Of a stretch of DNA of 64,000 nt, positions 27,675 to 36,266 are shown one piece after another (positions within the stretch are counted from its first letter, which is position 1; each line of letters begins with the position of its first letter). Both the position numbers and the translations under genes were made by a program. Below the pieces are notes generated by a model. It searched no databases. It saw only the letters and a list, made by a program, of their open reading frames with translations, and was not told where the DNA came from. This DNA comes from Methylococcus capsulatus (GTDB lineage Bacteria; Pseudomonadota; Gammaproteobacteria; Methylococcales; Methylococcaceae), in contig NZ_CP104311.1 of assembly GCF_036864975.1 (NCBI RefSeq), positions 846,001 through 910,000 on the forward strand, written 5' to 3'.

Positions 27675-28997
27675 ATGGCCCAAGAACAGACCGTCGTCGT
27701 CCCCGATATCGGCGACTTCAAGGACGTCGAGATCATCGAAGTACTGGTCAAGCCGGGTGACAAAGTCGCGGCGAACGACTCGCTGATCACCCTGGAGAGC
27801 GACAAGGCGGCGATGGAGATTCCTTCGCCCTATTCCGGGACCGTCACCGAAGTGCACGTGAGCGTCGGCAGCAAAGTCAGTATGGGGACGCCCATTCTGC
27901 AGCTCCGGGCCGATGAGGAGGCGGCGGCGTCCGCGGCGGTCGCACCTGCCGAACCGGCTCCACTCGAACCTGCCGCGGCACTTGCGGCCGCAGCACCGCT
28001 CCCTGCCGCCCCCTCTGCGGGCAACAACACCCAGGCAATCCCTGCGTCGGTGCCCGCTCCTCCGGCTCCGATGCCGGTCGCCGAGGAAGGCGCGGGCCCG
28101 GCCCACGCCAGCCCCGCCGTGCGTCGCTTCGCCCGCGAACTCGGCGTGGACGTAGCAAAAGTCCGCGGCACCGGCCCGAAAGGCCGCATCCTGAAAACGG
28201 ACGTCCAGTCCTTCGTGAAACAAGCTGTCGCGAAAGCAGAACGGGTGGGCGGCAGCGGTTTTGCCGTGCCGGAGATGCCGGAAATCGATTTCGCCCAGTT
28301 CGGCCCAATCGAACGCCAGCCGCTGTCGCGAATCCAGAAGCTCTCTTCCGCCAACCTCCACCGCACTTGGCTCACTATCCCGCACGTCACCCAGCATGAC
28401 GAGGCCGACATCACCGAGTTGGAGTCCTTCCGTACCGCTCTCAAGGCCGAATCGGTCAAACGCGATGTCAAACTGACCCTGCTGCCATTCATCATCAAGG
28501 CCGCGGTCGCCGCGCTGAAGGACTTCCCGCGCTTCAACGCCTCACTCGCTCCCAACGGCGAGGAGCTGATCCTGAAAAGCTACTACCATGTGGGCTTTGC
28601 GGTGGACACGCCGGACGGCCTGGTAGTGCCGGTAATCCGAGACGCCGATACCAAAGGCATCTGGGACATCGCCGCCGAACTCGCCGCCATCGGCGACAAA
28701 GCCCGCAGCAAGAAGCTGCGCACCGCCGATCTGCAGGGCGGCACCTTCACCGTCTCCAGCCTGGGGGGCATCGGCGGTACCGCCTTCACCCCGATCATCA
28801 ACGCCCCCGAGGTCGCCATCCTGGGTGTCTCCAAGGCGCAGTTGCGACCGGTGTTCCAAGACGGCCAGTTCGTCCCGCGGCTGATGCTGCCCTTGTCGCT
28901 GTCCTACGATCACCGTGTGATCGACGGCGCCGACGGCGTCCGCTTCATCACCCATGTCAGCAGCCTGCTCGCCGACATGCGGCGGGTCCTGCTCTAA
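27675..28997 (+). CDS. aceF: Dihydrolipoamide acetyltransferase (PDH E2)
   Basis: AceF is the structural core of the pyruvate dehydrogenase complex and moves acetyl groups to CoA. The 440-aa protein has one lipoyl domain with the modified lysine in ESDKAAME (~residues 1-75), an Ala/Pro-rich linker (~80-140), a peripheral-subunit-binding domain PAVRRFARELGVDV (~145-180), and the catalytic domain ending SYDHRVIDGADG with the active-site His. E. coli has three lipoyl domains; one is seen here. AGGAGGA precedes the ATG at 27675. Confidence 0.95.
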   Translation: MAQEQTVVVPDIGDFKDVEIIEVLVKPGDKVAANDSLITLESDKAAMEIPSPYSGTVTEVHVSVGSKVSMGTPILQLRADEEAAASAAVAPAEPAPLEPAAALAAAAPLPAAPSAGNNTQAIPASVPAPPAPMPVAEEGAGPAHASPAVRRFARELGVDVAKVRGTGPKGRILKTDVQSFVKQAVAKAERVGGSGFAVPEMPEIDFAQFGPIERQPLSRIQKLSSANLHRTWLTIPHVTQHDEADITELESFRTALKAESVKRDVKLTLLPFIIKAAVAALKDFPRFNASLAPNGEELILKSYYHVGFAVDTPDGLVVPVIRDADTKGIWDIAAELAAIGDKARSKKLRTADLQGGTFTVSSLGGIGGTAFTPIINAPEVAILGVSKAQLRPVFQDGQFVPRLMLPLSLSYDHRVIDGADGVRFITHVSSLLADMRRVLL

Positions 28998-29017
28998 CTG
29001 AAGAAGGAATATTCTCG

Positions 29018-30439
29018 ATGGCTGAACCCAAGACGATTCACGCCGATGTCCTGGTGCTGGGCGGTGGGCCTGGCGGTTACACCGCGGCTTTCCGCGCGGC
29101 GGATCTGGGCAGGCAGGTGGTTCTGGTCGAACGCTATCCGACCCTGGGTGGCGTCTGTCTCAATGTGGGCTGCATCCCCTCCAAGGCTTTGCTGCATATC
29201 GCTCAAATCATCCACGAGGCCAAAGAAGCCAACGAGTTCGGCGTCCGCTTCGGCGCCCCGGACCTCGATCTGGACCGGATCCGCAGCTTCAAAGACAAGG
29301 TCGTCAAGACTCTGACCGGCGGGCTCGATGCACTCGCCAAACAGCGCAAGGTGACGGTGGTCCAGGGCACCGGCCGCTTCGCCGGCGACCATAGCCTGCA
29401 GGTGGAAATGGCCGATGGCCCGGTCACAGTCAGCTTCGACCATGCCATCATCGCCGTGGGCTCCCGGGCGGTGAAGATTCCAGGTTTTCCCAACGACGAT
29501 CCGCGCCTGATGGATTCGACCGACGCCCTGGCGCTGCACGAAATCCCCAAGCGCCTGTTGATCGTCGGCGGCGGGATCATCGGCCTGGAAATGGCCACGG
29601 TCTATCACGCCCTGGGAGCCGGAATCACCGTGGTGGAGTTGATGGACCAACTGATCCCGGGCTGCGATGCCGACCTGGTACGTCCGCTGCTTCAACACAT
29701 CAAGAAGCAGTACGAGAACATCCATCTCAAGACCCGCGTCAGCCGGATCGAACCCGAAACCGACGGCCTGAGGGTGTTCTTCGAAGGGGAAGGTGCGCCC
29801 GAGTCCGATTTGTTCGACCGCGTGCTGGTCGCGGTGGGCCGCGCCCCTAACAGCGACCTGATCGGGGCGGAAAATGCCGGTGTCCACGTCGATGCCAAAG
29901 GCTTCATTCCGGTCGACGAGCACCAGCGCACCAACGTCCCGCATATCTATGCCATCGGCGACATCGTCGGCAACCCCATGCTGGCCCACAAGGCCACCCA
30001 CGAAGCCAAGGTGGCCGCCGAAGTCATCGCCGGCAAACCATCCGCCTTCCAGGCACTGACCATCCCATCGGTGGCCTATACCGATCCCGAAGTGGCCTGG
30101 ATGGGTGTCACCGAAGCTCAGGCCAAAGCCCAGGGCATCGAATATGAAAAAGCCGTGTTCCCGTGGGCCGCGAGCGGTCGCGCCTTGGGCATCGGCCGCA
30201 AGGAAGGTGCCACCAAGCTGCTGTGCGACAAGACCACCAAACGGGTGATAGGCGCCGGCATCGTCGGCCCCCATGCCGGCGAACTCATCGCCGAAGCCGT
30301 GCTGGCCTTGGAAATGGGCGCCGACGCAGAAGACATCGGCCTCACCATCCACCCCCATCCGACCTTGTCGGAAACATTCGCCTTCGCGGCGGAAATGATC
30401 GAAGGCACGATCACCGATCTCTACATCCGTAAACGCTGA
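29018..30439 (+). CDS. lpd: Dihydrolipoamide dehydrogenase (PDH E3)
   Basis: Lpd reoxidises the dihydrolipoyl arm of AceF and passes electrons to NAD. The 473-aa flavoprotein has the FAD-binding LGGGPGGYTAAFRAA, the redox disulfide in GGVCLNVGCIPSKAL, the NAD-binding LLIVGGGIIGLEMA, YAIGDIVGNPML, and the C-terminal catalytic His-Glu in IHPHPTLSE. It follows aceF by 20 bp with GAAGAAGGA as the ribosome site and closes the operon. Confidence 0.96.
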   Translation: MAEPKTIHADVLVLGGGPGGYTAAFRAADLGRQVVLVERYPTLGGVCLNVGCIPSKALLHIAQIIHEAKEANEFGVRFGAPDLDLDRIRSFKDKVVKTLTGGLDALAKQRKVTVVQGTGRFAGDHSLQVEMADGPVTVSFDHAIIAVGSRAVKIPGFPNDDPRLMDSTDALALHEIPKRLLIVGGGIIGLEMATVYHALGAGITVVELMDQLIPGCDADLVRPLLQHIKKQYENIHLKTRVSRIEPETDGLRVFFEGEGAPESDLFDRVLVAVGRAPNSDLIGAENAGVHVDAKGFIPVDEHQRTNVPHIYAIGDIVGNPMLAHKATHEAKVAAEVIAGKPSAFQALTIPSVAYTDPEVAWMGVTEAQAKAQGIEYEKAVFPWAASGRALGIGRKEGATKLLCDKTTKRVIGAGIVGPHAGELIAEAVLALEMGADAEDIGLTIHPHPTLSETFAFAAEMIEGTITDLYIRKR

Positions 30440-30835
30440 AAAAGCAATAGGTCGCCTGGGATACGGCGGAAAGCCTCGGCGGCTGCGCGGCACGAGAACC
30501 CGTGGCCTGTAGCTGCATCGCAAGGAGGTCGCATGCTTGTATTCCGCTTGCCCCGCGTGGCGATGGGGAACGATGGCGTGATCTTGCCCTGGGTGGCGGA
30601 TGATCGTTCCGGCCAACGGTGGGCAATGGAACATCCCGCTTTCGCCCAGGCCGAGGTGCTGTATGCCGCGCCGGCGGTGACGGCGAAACCCGCGAGCCGG
30701 ACCTGCAGGAACCAGAACAGCCGCAGGCAGGCTTCGACCACCGCCGCGTCGGTAGGTACGGGGTGAGGCCTTCGCTTCGACCACGTCGGCCACAGCGAAG
30801 ATGCGCGCCGCGGAAGAAGCCATCACCAAACAAGA
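30440..30835. other. Gap with possible decayed oxidoreductase fragment
   Basis: This 396-bp gap between convergent genes has no convincing gene. At 30774-30797, read on the minus strand, the bases encode FAVADVVEAK and match closely the segment AVGDVVEVK inside the neighbouring CoA-disulfide-reductase gene (near 31645-31680); CTTCGACCACGTCG is identical in both. It may be a remnant of a partial duplication. The rest of the gap shows no further match that I can see. Confidence 0.35.
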
Positions 30836-32518
30836 TCAATCACGCGCCCGACGCCGGGCCCGGTAGGTTTGCATGCCGCCGGACAACACCTTCACTCTGA
30901 GACCCTTCTGCTGCAGCAAGCGATAGGCGTAATAGGCGCGTTGTCCGACGCCGCAGACCAGCCAGATTTCGCGATCCCGCGGCAGTTCGTGAAGCCGCTC
31001 GCGCAAGGTTTCGAGCGGCAGGTTCTGGGCATGGGGGATATGGTCGCCGGCAAACTCTGCCTCGCTACGGACATCCAGCAAGAGGGCCGTGGTGGTCGTC
31101 AATTCTTCCCAATCGGCGAGCGGCAGATCCCCCCGCAGATGATTGGCAGCGATCATGCCCGCCAAATTGACCGGATCCTTGGCCGCGCCGAACTGCGGCG
31201 CGTAGCAAAGCTCCAAATTTTCCAGATCGAATACGGTGGCTTCCTGCATCATGGCCGTGGCGATGACGTCGATGCGCCGGGCTACATCGATCTCGCCGAC
31301 GGCTTGGGCGCCCAGGATCCGACCATCCGTTTTGGAGAACAACAGTTTGATGTGAATCGGCTTGGCACCCGGAAAATAACTCGCATGGTGACCGGGATGC
31401 AGGTAGACCTTTTCGTAATCCATGCCGGCCCGCCGCAGCACTTTCTCGCTCGCGCCGGTGCAGGCGATGGTGAGGCCGAACACTTCGCACGCCGCGGTTC
31501 CGAGCACGCCATCGAACTTCAGGGGAGATCGGGTACCGTCGCTGCATGCGAAATGGTGAAGAATGGCGGTGGCCGCGACCCGCCCCTGGCGGTTGGCGGG
31601 GCCTGCCAGGGGGACGAGCTGCCATTCCCCCGTCACCCGATTTTTCACTTCGACCACGTCGCCCACGGCCCAGATGGCTGGATCGCTGGTGCGCATCCAT
31701 TCATCGACGCGAATGCCGCCGAGGGCGCCCAATTCCAGACCGGCGGCAGCGGCCAGTCCCGATTCCGGGCGCACGCCGATCCCCAGGATGACCAGGTCGG
31801 TGGCGAGGGCTTCCCCCTTCGAGGTGCGCACGTTCAAACCATGCTCCGGAGACTTCTCGAAGGACTCGACCCCCTCGCCCAGCCTGAGGTTGACCCCATG
31901 GGCTTTCAGTCTTTCGGCGGCATAGGCGGCCATTTCCGGATCGAGCGGCGGCAATACCTGGTCGGCCAGTTCCAGGAGGGTGACGTGAAGTCCCAGGCCG
32001 ACCAGGTTTTCGGCCATTTCCAGGCCGATGAACCCTCCGCCCACCAGCACCACCCGCTGCGCATGGGCCACCGCCGCCTTGATCTTGCGGCTGTCCGGGA
32101 TGGTGCGCAGCACATGGATGCCAGGCAGATCGATCCCCGGCAGGGGCGGACGCACCGGCTGGGCACCGGTCGCAAGGACGAGCGCGTCATAGGACTCCTG
32201 TCGTATCGCGTCCGTTCTGAGGTCACGCACTGCAATCGTCCGGGTTTGCCGATCAATGCGGATGACCTCGGTTTCGGTATGGACCTCGATGTTGAAGCGA
32301 TGCGCGAACAGAGCGGGACTGGCCACCAGCAGATTGGTCTCCGACTGGATGACGTCGCCGACGAAATAAGGCAATCCGCAATTGGCGAACGAGACATGCG
32401 GTCCCCGTTCGAACACGACGATCTCGCAGGTTTCGCAAAGCCGGCGTGCCCGCGCCGCGCAGGTGGCGCCCCCGGCCACGCCGCCGACGATGAGGATGCG
32501 TTTTTGAGCTGGATTCAT
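30836..32518 (-). CDS. CoA-disulfide reductase-like flavoprotein fused to rhodanese
   Basis: This 560-aa protein joins a pyridine-nucleotide disulfide oxidoreductase to a C-terminal rhodanese domain. The N-terminal FAD site is ILIVGGVAGGATCAARARR. A single redox cysteine in SFANCGLPY (~residue 47) marks the CoA-disulfide/persulfide reductase subfamily. The NAD site is VVLVGGGFIGLEMAE and the second FAD site is WAVGDVVEV. The rhodanese domain (~460-560) has a catalytic-type cysteine in VCGVGQRAYYAY. A role in sulfane-sulfur or CoA persulfide reduction is inferred from the fusion. Its ATG overlaps the stop of the upstream membrane gene (ATGA). Confidence 0.88.
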   Translation of the reverse strand: MNPAQKRILIVGGVAGGATCAARARRLCETCEIVVFERGPHVSFANCGLPYFVGDVIQSETNLLVASPALFAHRFNIEVHTETEVIRIDRQTRTIAVRDLRTDAIRQESYDALVLATGAQPVRPPLPGIDLPGIHVLRTIPDSRKIKAAVAHAQRVVLVGGGFIGLEMAENLVGLGLHVTLLELADQVLPPLDPEMAAYAAERLKAHGVNLRLGEGVESFEKSPEHGLNVRTSKGEALATDLVILGIGVRPESGLAAAAGLELGALGGIRVDEWMRTSDPAIWAVGDVVEVKNRVTGEWQLVPLAGPANRQGRVAATAILHHFACSDGTRSPLKFDGVLGTAACEVFGLTIACTGASEKVLRRAGMDYEKVYLHPGHHASYFPGAKPIHIKLLFSKTDGRILGAQAVGEIDVARRIDVIATAMMQEATVFDLENLELCYAPQFGAAKDPVNLAGMIAANHLRGDLPLADWEELTTTTALLLDVRSEAEFAGDHIPHAQNLPLETLRERLHELPRDREIWLVCGVGQRAYYAYRLLQQKGLRVKVLSGGMQTYRARRRARD

Positions 32519-33627
32519 GGGCTTTGATGTCCTGGGTTGGATTCAGTGGGGACACCGTGCGGCCCTTGGTCATGGCTCGCCGCGGTGGGCGGATAACGCC
32601 GCCAGTAGTCGAGCAGGGATCCGAAGTCGTAGCCCGAGCCGGTCATTTTCAATCCCCGCTCGGCCATCATCAGTCCCATGACGATCACCAGCACACCGGA
32701 TACGTGCGCCAGAGTATGCATGACACGGCGAGACAGCAGGCTGGCAAACACGCCAAAGCCCAACAGGGGCAACAGCGTTCCCAGACCGAAGAATAGCAAA
32801 ATCGCCGCACCTTCCTTGGGGCTGCCGGTGCCGGCAGCCATGATGTACATGGCCTGCAAGGGCCCGCAACCCAGCAGGAGGCCGTTCAACAGTCCTATCG
32901 CCCAAGGATGGCGCCGCCGGCGTGCTTCATTGGCCACGCCCCGTTCCACGGCACGCGGCAGGCGCAGGGTGAAATGACGCAGGAAGGCGAAGACGTTGAG
33001 CATCTTCAGCCCATAAACCAGCAGGAAGATGCTCGACGCCAGGGCCAAGACACCCCGCAGATGAGGCGTAACGGTGATGAGCGATCCCAAGAGGCCGAAA
33101 CCGGCACCGATCACGGTGTACGACGTGGTCTTGCCCAGGGCATATTGCAGATGCGCGGCGGTGACGGTCCAAGGGGTGCGCGGCGACACCTCGGTCGCAT
33201 AACCCACCACGAAGCCGCCGCACATGCCTACGCAGTGAAAGCCGGTGAAAAAGCCGATGGTGAACAGCATCGTGTAACCGAGCGGGGCGCTCATCTGCAT
33301 CATCAGAGCCGGCATCAGGCTCTTGCCCCAGAGTGTCAGGCCGCCTACGGCCAGCAGCAGAATGATGAACGTCAATCCGCTCAACGCCCTACGCCGCGAA
33401 GATGCCTGGGCCGATTCGACGATGCCATAACCCTTGTCCTCGATGGCCTGGCGCAGGCGCTTTTCGCGGATGAGCGTATCGTCGAATTCGATCTCCACCT
33501 GCGCCTTGACGTAACTCGCCTGGACGCATTTGACGCCCGGTAGAGAGTTTACGGCGGCCTCGATGATCTTCTCACAACCGGTGCAATGCATGCCTCGGAT
33601 GAAAAGCTGAAGCCGTTGAGTGGTCAT
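32515..33627 (-). CDS. HMA domain / SafE (cytochrome biogenesis-like) membrane protein
   Basis: The 370-aa protein starts with a heavy-metal-associated domain with GMHCTGC (residues ~13-19). A 6- to 7-helix membrane domain of the sulfite-exporter/DsbD-like (DUF UreH/SafE) type follows, with GFHCVGMCGG and GLLLGCGPLQAMY. Paired cysteines and small residues in the first and fourth membrane segments are typical. Such proteins move copper or reducing power across the membrane. Coupling by ATGA to the CoA-disulfide-reductase/rhodanese gene suggests shared thiol or sulfur chemistry. The transported species is unknown. Confidence 0.8.
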   Translation of the reverse strand: MTTQRLQLFIRGMHCTGCEKIIEAAVNSLPGVKCVQASYVKAQVEIEFDDTLIREKRLRQAIEDKGYGIVESAQASSRRRALSGLTFIILLLAVGGLTLWGKSLMPALMMQMSAPLGYTMLFTIGFFTGFHCVGMCGGFVVGYATEVSPRTPWTVTAAHLQYALGKTTSYTVIGAGFGLLGSLITVTPHLRGVLALASSIFLLVYGLKMLNVFAFLRHFTLRLPRAVERGVANEARRRRHPWAIGLLNGLLLGCGPLQAMYIMAAGTGSPKEGAAILLFFGLGTLLPLLGFGVFASLLSRRVMHTLAHVSGVLVIVMGLMMAERGLKMTGSGYDFGSLLDYWRRYPPTAASHDQGPHGVPTESNPGHQSP

Positions 33628-33869
33628 GGCGCCGCCTAGCGAATACGGTGAATTGAAAGGTTCGGATCAGGCCTATCGGCCCTGATGCCCACGCTCATTG
33701 GGGCCACTCACGGCCTCACCGATAGTGTAACCTCTTGCCCTTTTCTTTGGTTTTCAGAACCCGCGACACAAGCAAAAATCGAGCGAAAAGAGCATCCAAC
33801 GCATTGATTTTACAGCTCCGCAGGGATCCAAAGTTTCGGGCTGGAAGTTACACGAGAAGCCGCTACACG

Positions 33870-34257
33870 GAAACCTCGCCGCCTCGTCCATGCGGGCACC
33901 CGCCTTGAGAAACTTGCTCCGAAAATGATCCGCCACCCGCCGCCAGCGGGTCTTGACGCTCACCCAGCCGGGCTGGCCGAACACCGCCCGCCAAGGCCAC
34001 CACCATGCCCGCGCAGTCCCTGGGCACCCACGCCTGCTGGATCAACGCCACCAAGGCCCGCTCGGACAGGCGCCCCGGTTCCAGAATGGAGGAAAAATCC
34101 CTCCACCGCTAGCCGTTGCGATACGTTGCACCACTTCGAACTCCATCCGCTTCGCCAACGTCGTTTCCCCCTGTTGCCGCGGTAAATCGTCATCGCCGCA
34201 TTGGCGCACCACCTCCAACAAGTTCATACCGCGTTCAGCCATCGTCGTCTTCACCAT
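33870..34257 (-). pseudogene. IS256-family transposase remnant
   Basis: On the minus strand two frames together give a degraded IS256-type transposase. One frame reads MNLLEVVRQCGDDDL and then GGGIFPPFW; the next frame continues SERALVALIQQAWV. Intact IS256 transposases have an N-terminal GDDDL-like helix and then a stretch like G-S-x-F-P-P-F-L-E-P ... EKALVAVIQEAWV. The catalytic region is gone, and an internal part is missing. A further frame (VSVKTRWRRVADHFRSKFL, 33860-33960) may be part of it. The flanks, 33628-33869 and 34258-34373, show no gene. Assignment rests on short motifs. Confidence 0.5.
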
Positions 34258-34373
34258 TTAGGGTATGTCTTCACCCCCCCTGACCGGGATTCGACGATGG
34301 CATCTGCGTCGCTTCGCGATTTACCCCACTTCCGTGGAGCCTGCCTTCGCCCCGCCGGGTTACACTTAATCCG

Positions 34374-36266
34374 ATGCCCATCACCCGGATACGACTCCTA
34401 CTCTTTTGGAGCCCCCTGGCCTCGTTCGCCTTGGCTGCTCTGCTGTTGACGGAACCGGCCGTACACGCCGCGGATCCGCTCGCCTACAGCGTGATGTTCG
34501 TGAGCGCCGGGGACGAGGCGCTGGACAGGGCTTTGAACGACTCCTCCCAGCTGGTGGCACTCCGTGAAACCGCGCCCGTGGGGCCATTCGCCCTGGTGGC
34601 TCGGGCGCGGGACGATGCCGCCCGGCTGGAAACCGTGCTCAACAGCTTCGGCTATTACGACGGTACGGCCGTGGTCACGGTCGGCGGCCGCCAGCTGGAG
34701 GATCCGTATCTGCTTGATCAATTGGAACGGGCGCCCTCCGGCGTGGTGGTTCCGGTGACCGTCTCGGTGGTCCACGGGGCTCTATATCACTTGAGCAAGA
34801 TCGACATACAAGGGACCATCCCGGCCGATGTGCCGGTCCAGCTTGGCATAAAACCTGGAGCCGCGGCGTTGGCGTCGGAGGTGCTGGCGGCGCAGGAGCA
34901 GTTGGCGGAGGCGCTCAGGGGGCAAGGCTATGCGCTGGCGCGGGTTGACAAGCCCATCGCCACACTGGATACCACGGCGAAAACCCTGGCGGTCGAAATC
35001 AAGGTGGACGCCGGCCCCAGCCTCGAACTCGGGCGAATAGACTTCAAGGGCATGGAGCGGACGGAGGAAGATTTTCTGCGTCGCCGCCTGCTGGTGCACT
35101 CGGGAGACCGTTTCGATCCGGAAGCCATCGAAAAGGCAAGGCAGGACTTCATCAACACCGGTGTGTTTTCCTCGGTCAGAGCGCGGACGGGAGAGCGCCC
35201 CGACGAGGACGGACGGCTGCCGCTGAATTTCGAGATGGTGGAACGTCCGCTGCGCGCCGTCGGTTTCAACGGCGCCTGGTCGACCGATGTCGGCGGCAGT
35301 CTTTCCGTATCCTGGCAGCATCGCAATCTATTCGGCGCAGCGGAAACGCTGAACCTGACCGGCGGCGTGGCCCAGCTCGGCGGCAACAGCACCACCGGTA
35401 TCGGCTACAACGCCGGGGCCTCGTTCCTGAAGCCGGATTTTTTCCAGCGTGATCAGTCGCTGCAGGCCGACCTCGGTGCGGTGAAAGCGAGTTTGAACGC
35501 TTACGACCAGAAAGCCGTGCTGGCCTCCGTCCTGTTGAAGCGCAAATTTTCCGCAGCCTGGAGCGGCGCGGTCGGCCTGAGCGGCGAGCAGGAGAACATC
35601 GTCCAGAACGGCTTGGCACGCGACTACACCCTGCTCGGCCTTCCCTTGACCTTGAATTACGACAGCACAAAGAGCCCGCTGGATCCCGTGCAAGGTATCC
35701 GGGCCAGCGTGGTAGTCACCCCGATTCAACCGTTCAGCGGCTCGACGAGCGGGACGTCCGCCCAGCTTGCCGAAAGTTCGGGGACCACCCCTTTCGTCCT
35801 GTTGCAACTGGCCGGTTCGACTTATCTGGATTTCACCGGCTCGGGCCGCAGCGTGCTGGCACTGCGCGGTCTGGTCGGCGGCGCCGTGGGCGTGGGCGTG
35901 ATGGCCCTGCCACCCGACAAGCGCTTTTATGCCGGTGGCAGCGCGACTGTCAGAGGCTACAAGTTCCAGTCGATCGGGCCGCGCTTTCCCAACGACCGTC
36001 CCGTCGGTGGCACTGCGGTCTCCGCCGGAACCTTTGAATTTCGGCAGCGCATTCTGGACGATTACGGCGCCGTCGCCTTCGTCGACATCGGCCAGGTCAG
36101 CCCGCATGGCGGGCCGTTTACCGGAGACTGGTCCGTGGGCGCGGGGATCGGCGGGCGCTATTACACTTCGATCGGGCCGATCCGTGTCGATGTGGCGCTT
36201 CCTTTGAGCCGGCATTCCGGCAGCGGCTCGTTCGAAATGTACGTCGGCATCGGGCAGGCCTTTTGA
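34374..36266 (+). CDS. tamA: Translocation and assembly module outer-membrane protein TamA
   Basis: TamA is an Omp85-family outer-membrane barrel that, with TamB, assists outer-membrane protein insertion and lipid transport. The 630-aa precursor has a signal peptide (LLLTEPAVHAAD). Three POTRA domains span ~35-300 (VLNSFGYYDG, LRGQGYALA, DFINTGVFSSVRAR). The C-terminal barrel includes the Omp85 hallmark FYAGGSATVRGYKFQSIGP (VRGY) and an aromatic-ended last strand (GIGQAF). It overlaps tamB by a few bases. Confidence 0.9.
   Translation: MPITRIRLLLFWSPLASFALAALLLTEPAVHAADPLAYSVMFVSAGDEALDRALNDSSQLVALRETAPVGPFALVARARDDAARLETVLNSFGYYDGTAVVTVGGRQLEDPYLLDQLERAPSGVVVPVTVSVVHGALYHLSKIDIQGTIPADVPVQLGIKPGAAALASEVLAAQEQLAEALRGQGYALARVDKPIATLDTTAKTLAVEIKVDAGPSLELGRIDFKGMERTEEDFLRRRLLVHSGDRFDPEAIEKARQDFINTGVFSSVRARTGERPDEDGRLPLNFEMVERPLRAVGFNGAWSTDVGGSLSVSWQHRNLFGAAETLNLTGGVAQLGGNSTTGIGYNAGASFLKPDFFQRDQSLQADLGAVKASLNAYDQKAVLASVLLKRKFSAAWSGAVGLSGEQENIVQNGLARDYTLLGLPLTLNYDSTKSPLDPVQGIRASVVVTPIQPFSGSTSGTSAQLAESSGTTPFVLLQLAGSTYLDFTGSGRSVLALRGLVGGAVGVGVMALPPDKRFYAGGSATVRGYKFQSIGPRFPNDRPVGGTAVSAGTFEFRQRILDDYGAVAFVDIGQVSPHGGPFTGDWSVGAGIGGRYYTSIGPIRVDVALPLSRHSGSGSFEMYVGIGQAF

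Noticed and set aside
28994-30829. 611-codon minus-strand open frame
   Set aside because: It mirrors lpd, with biased composition and no domain; lpd carries all family motifs.
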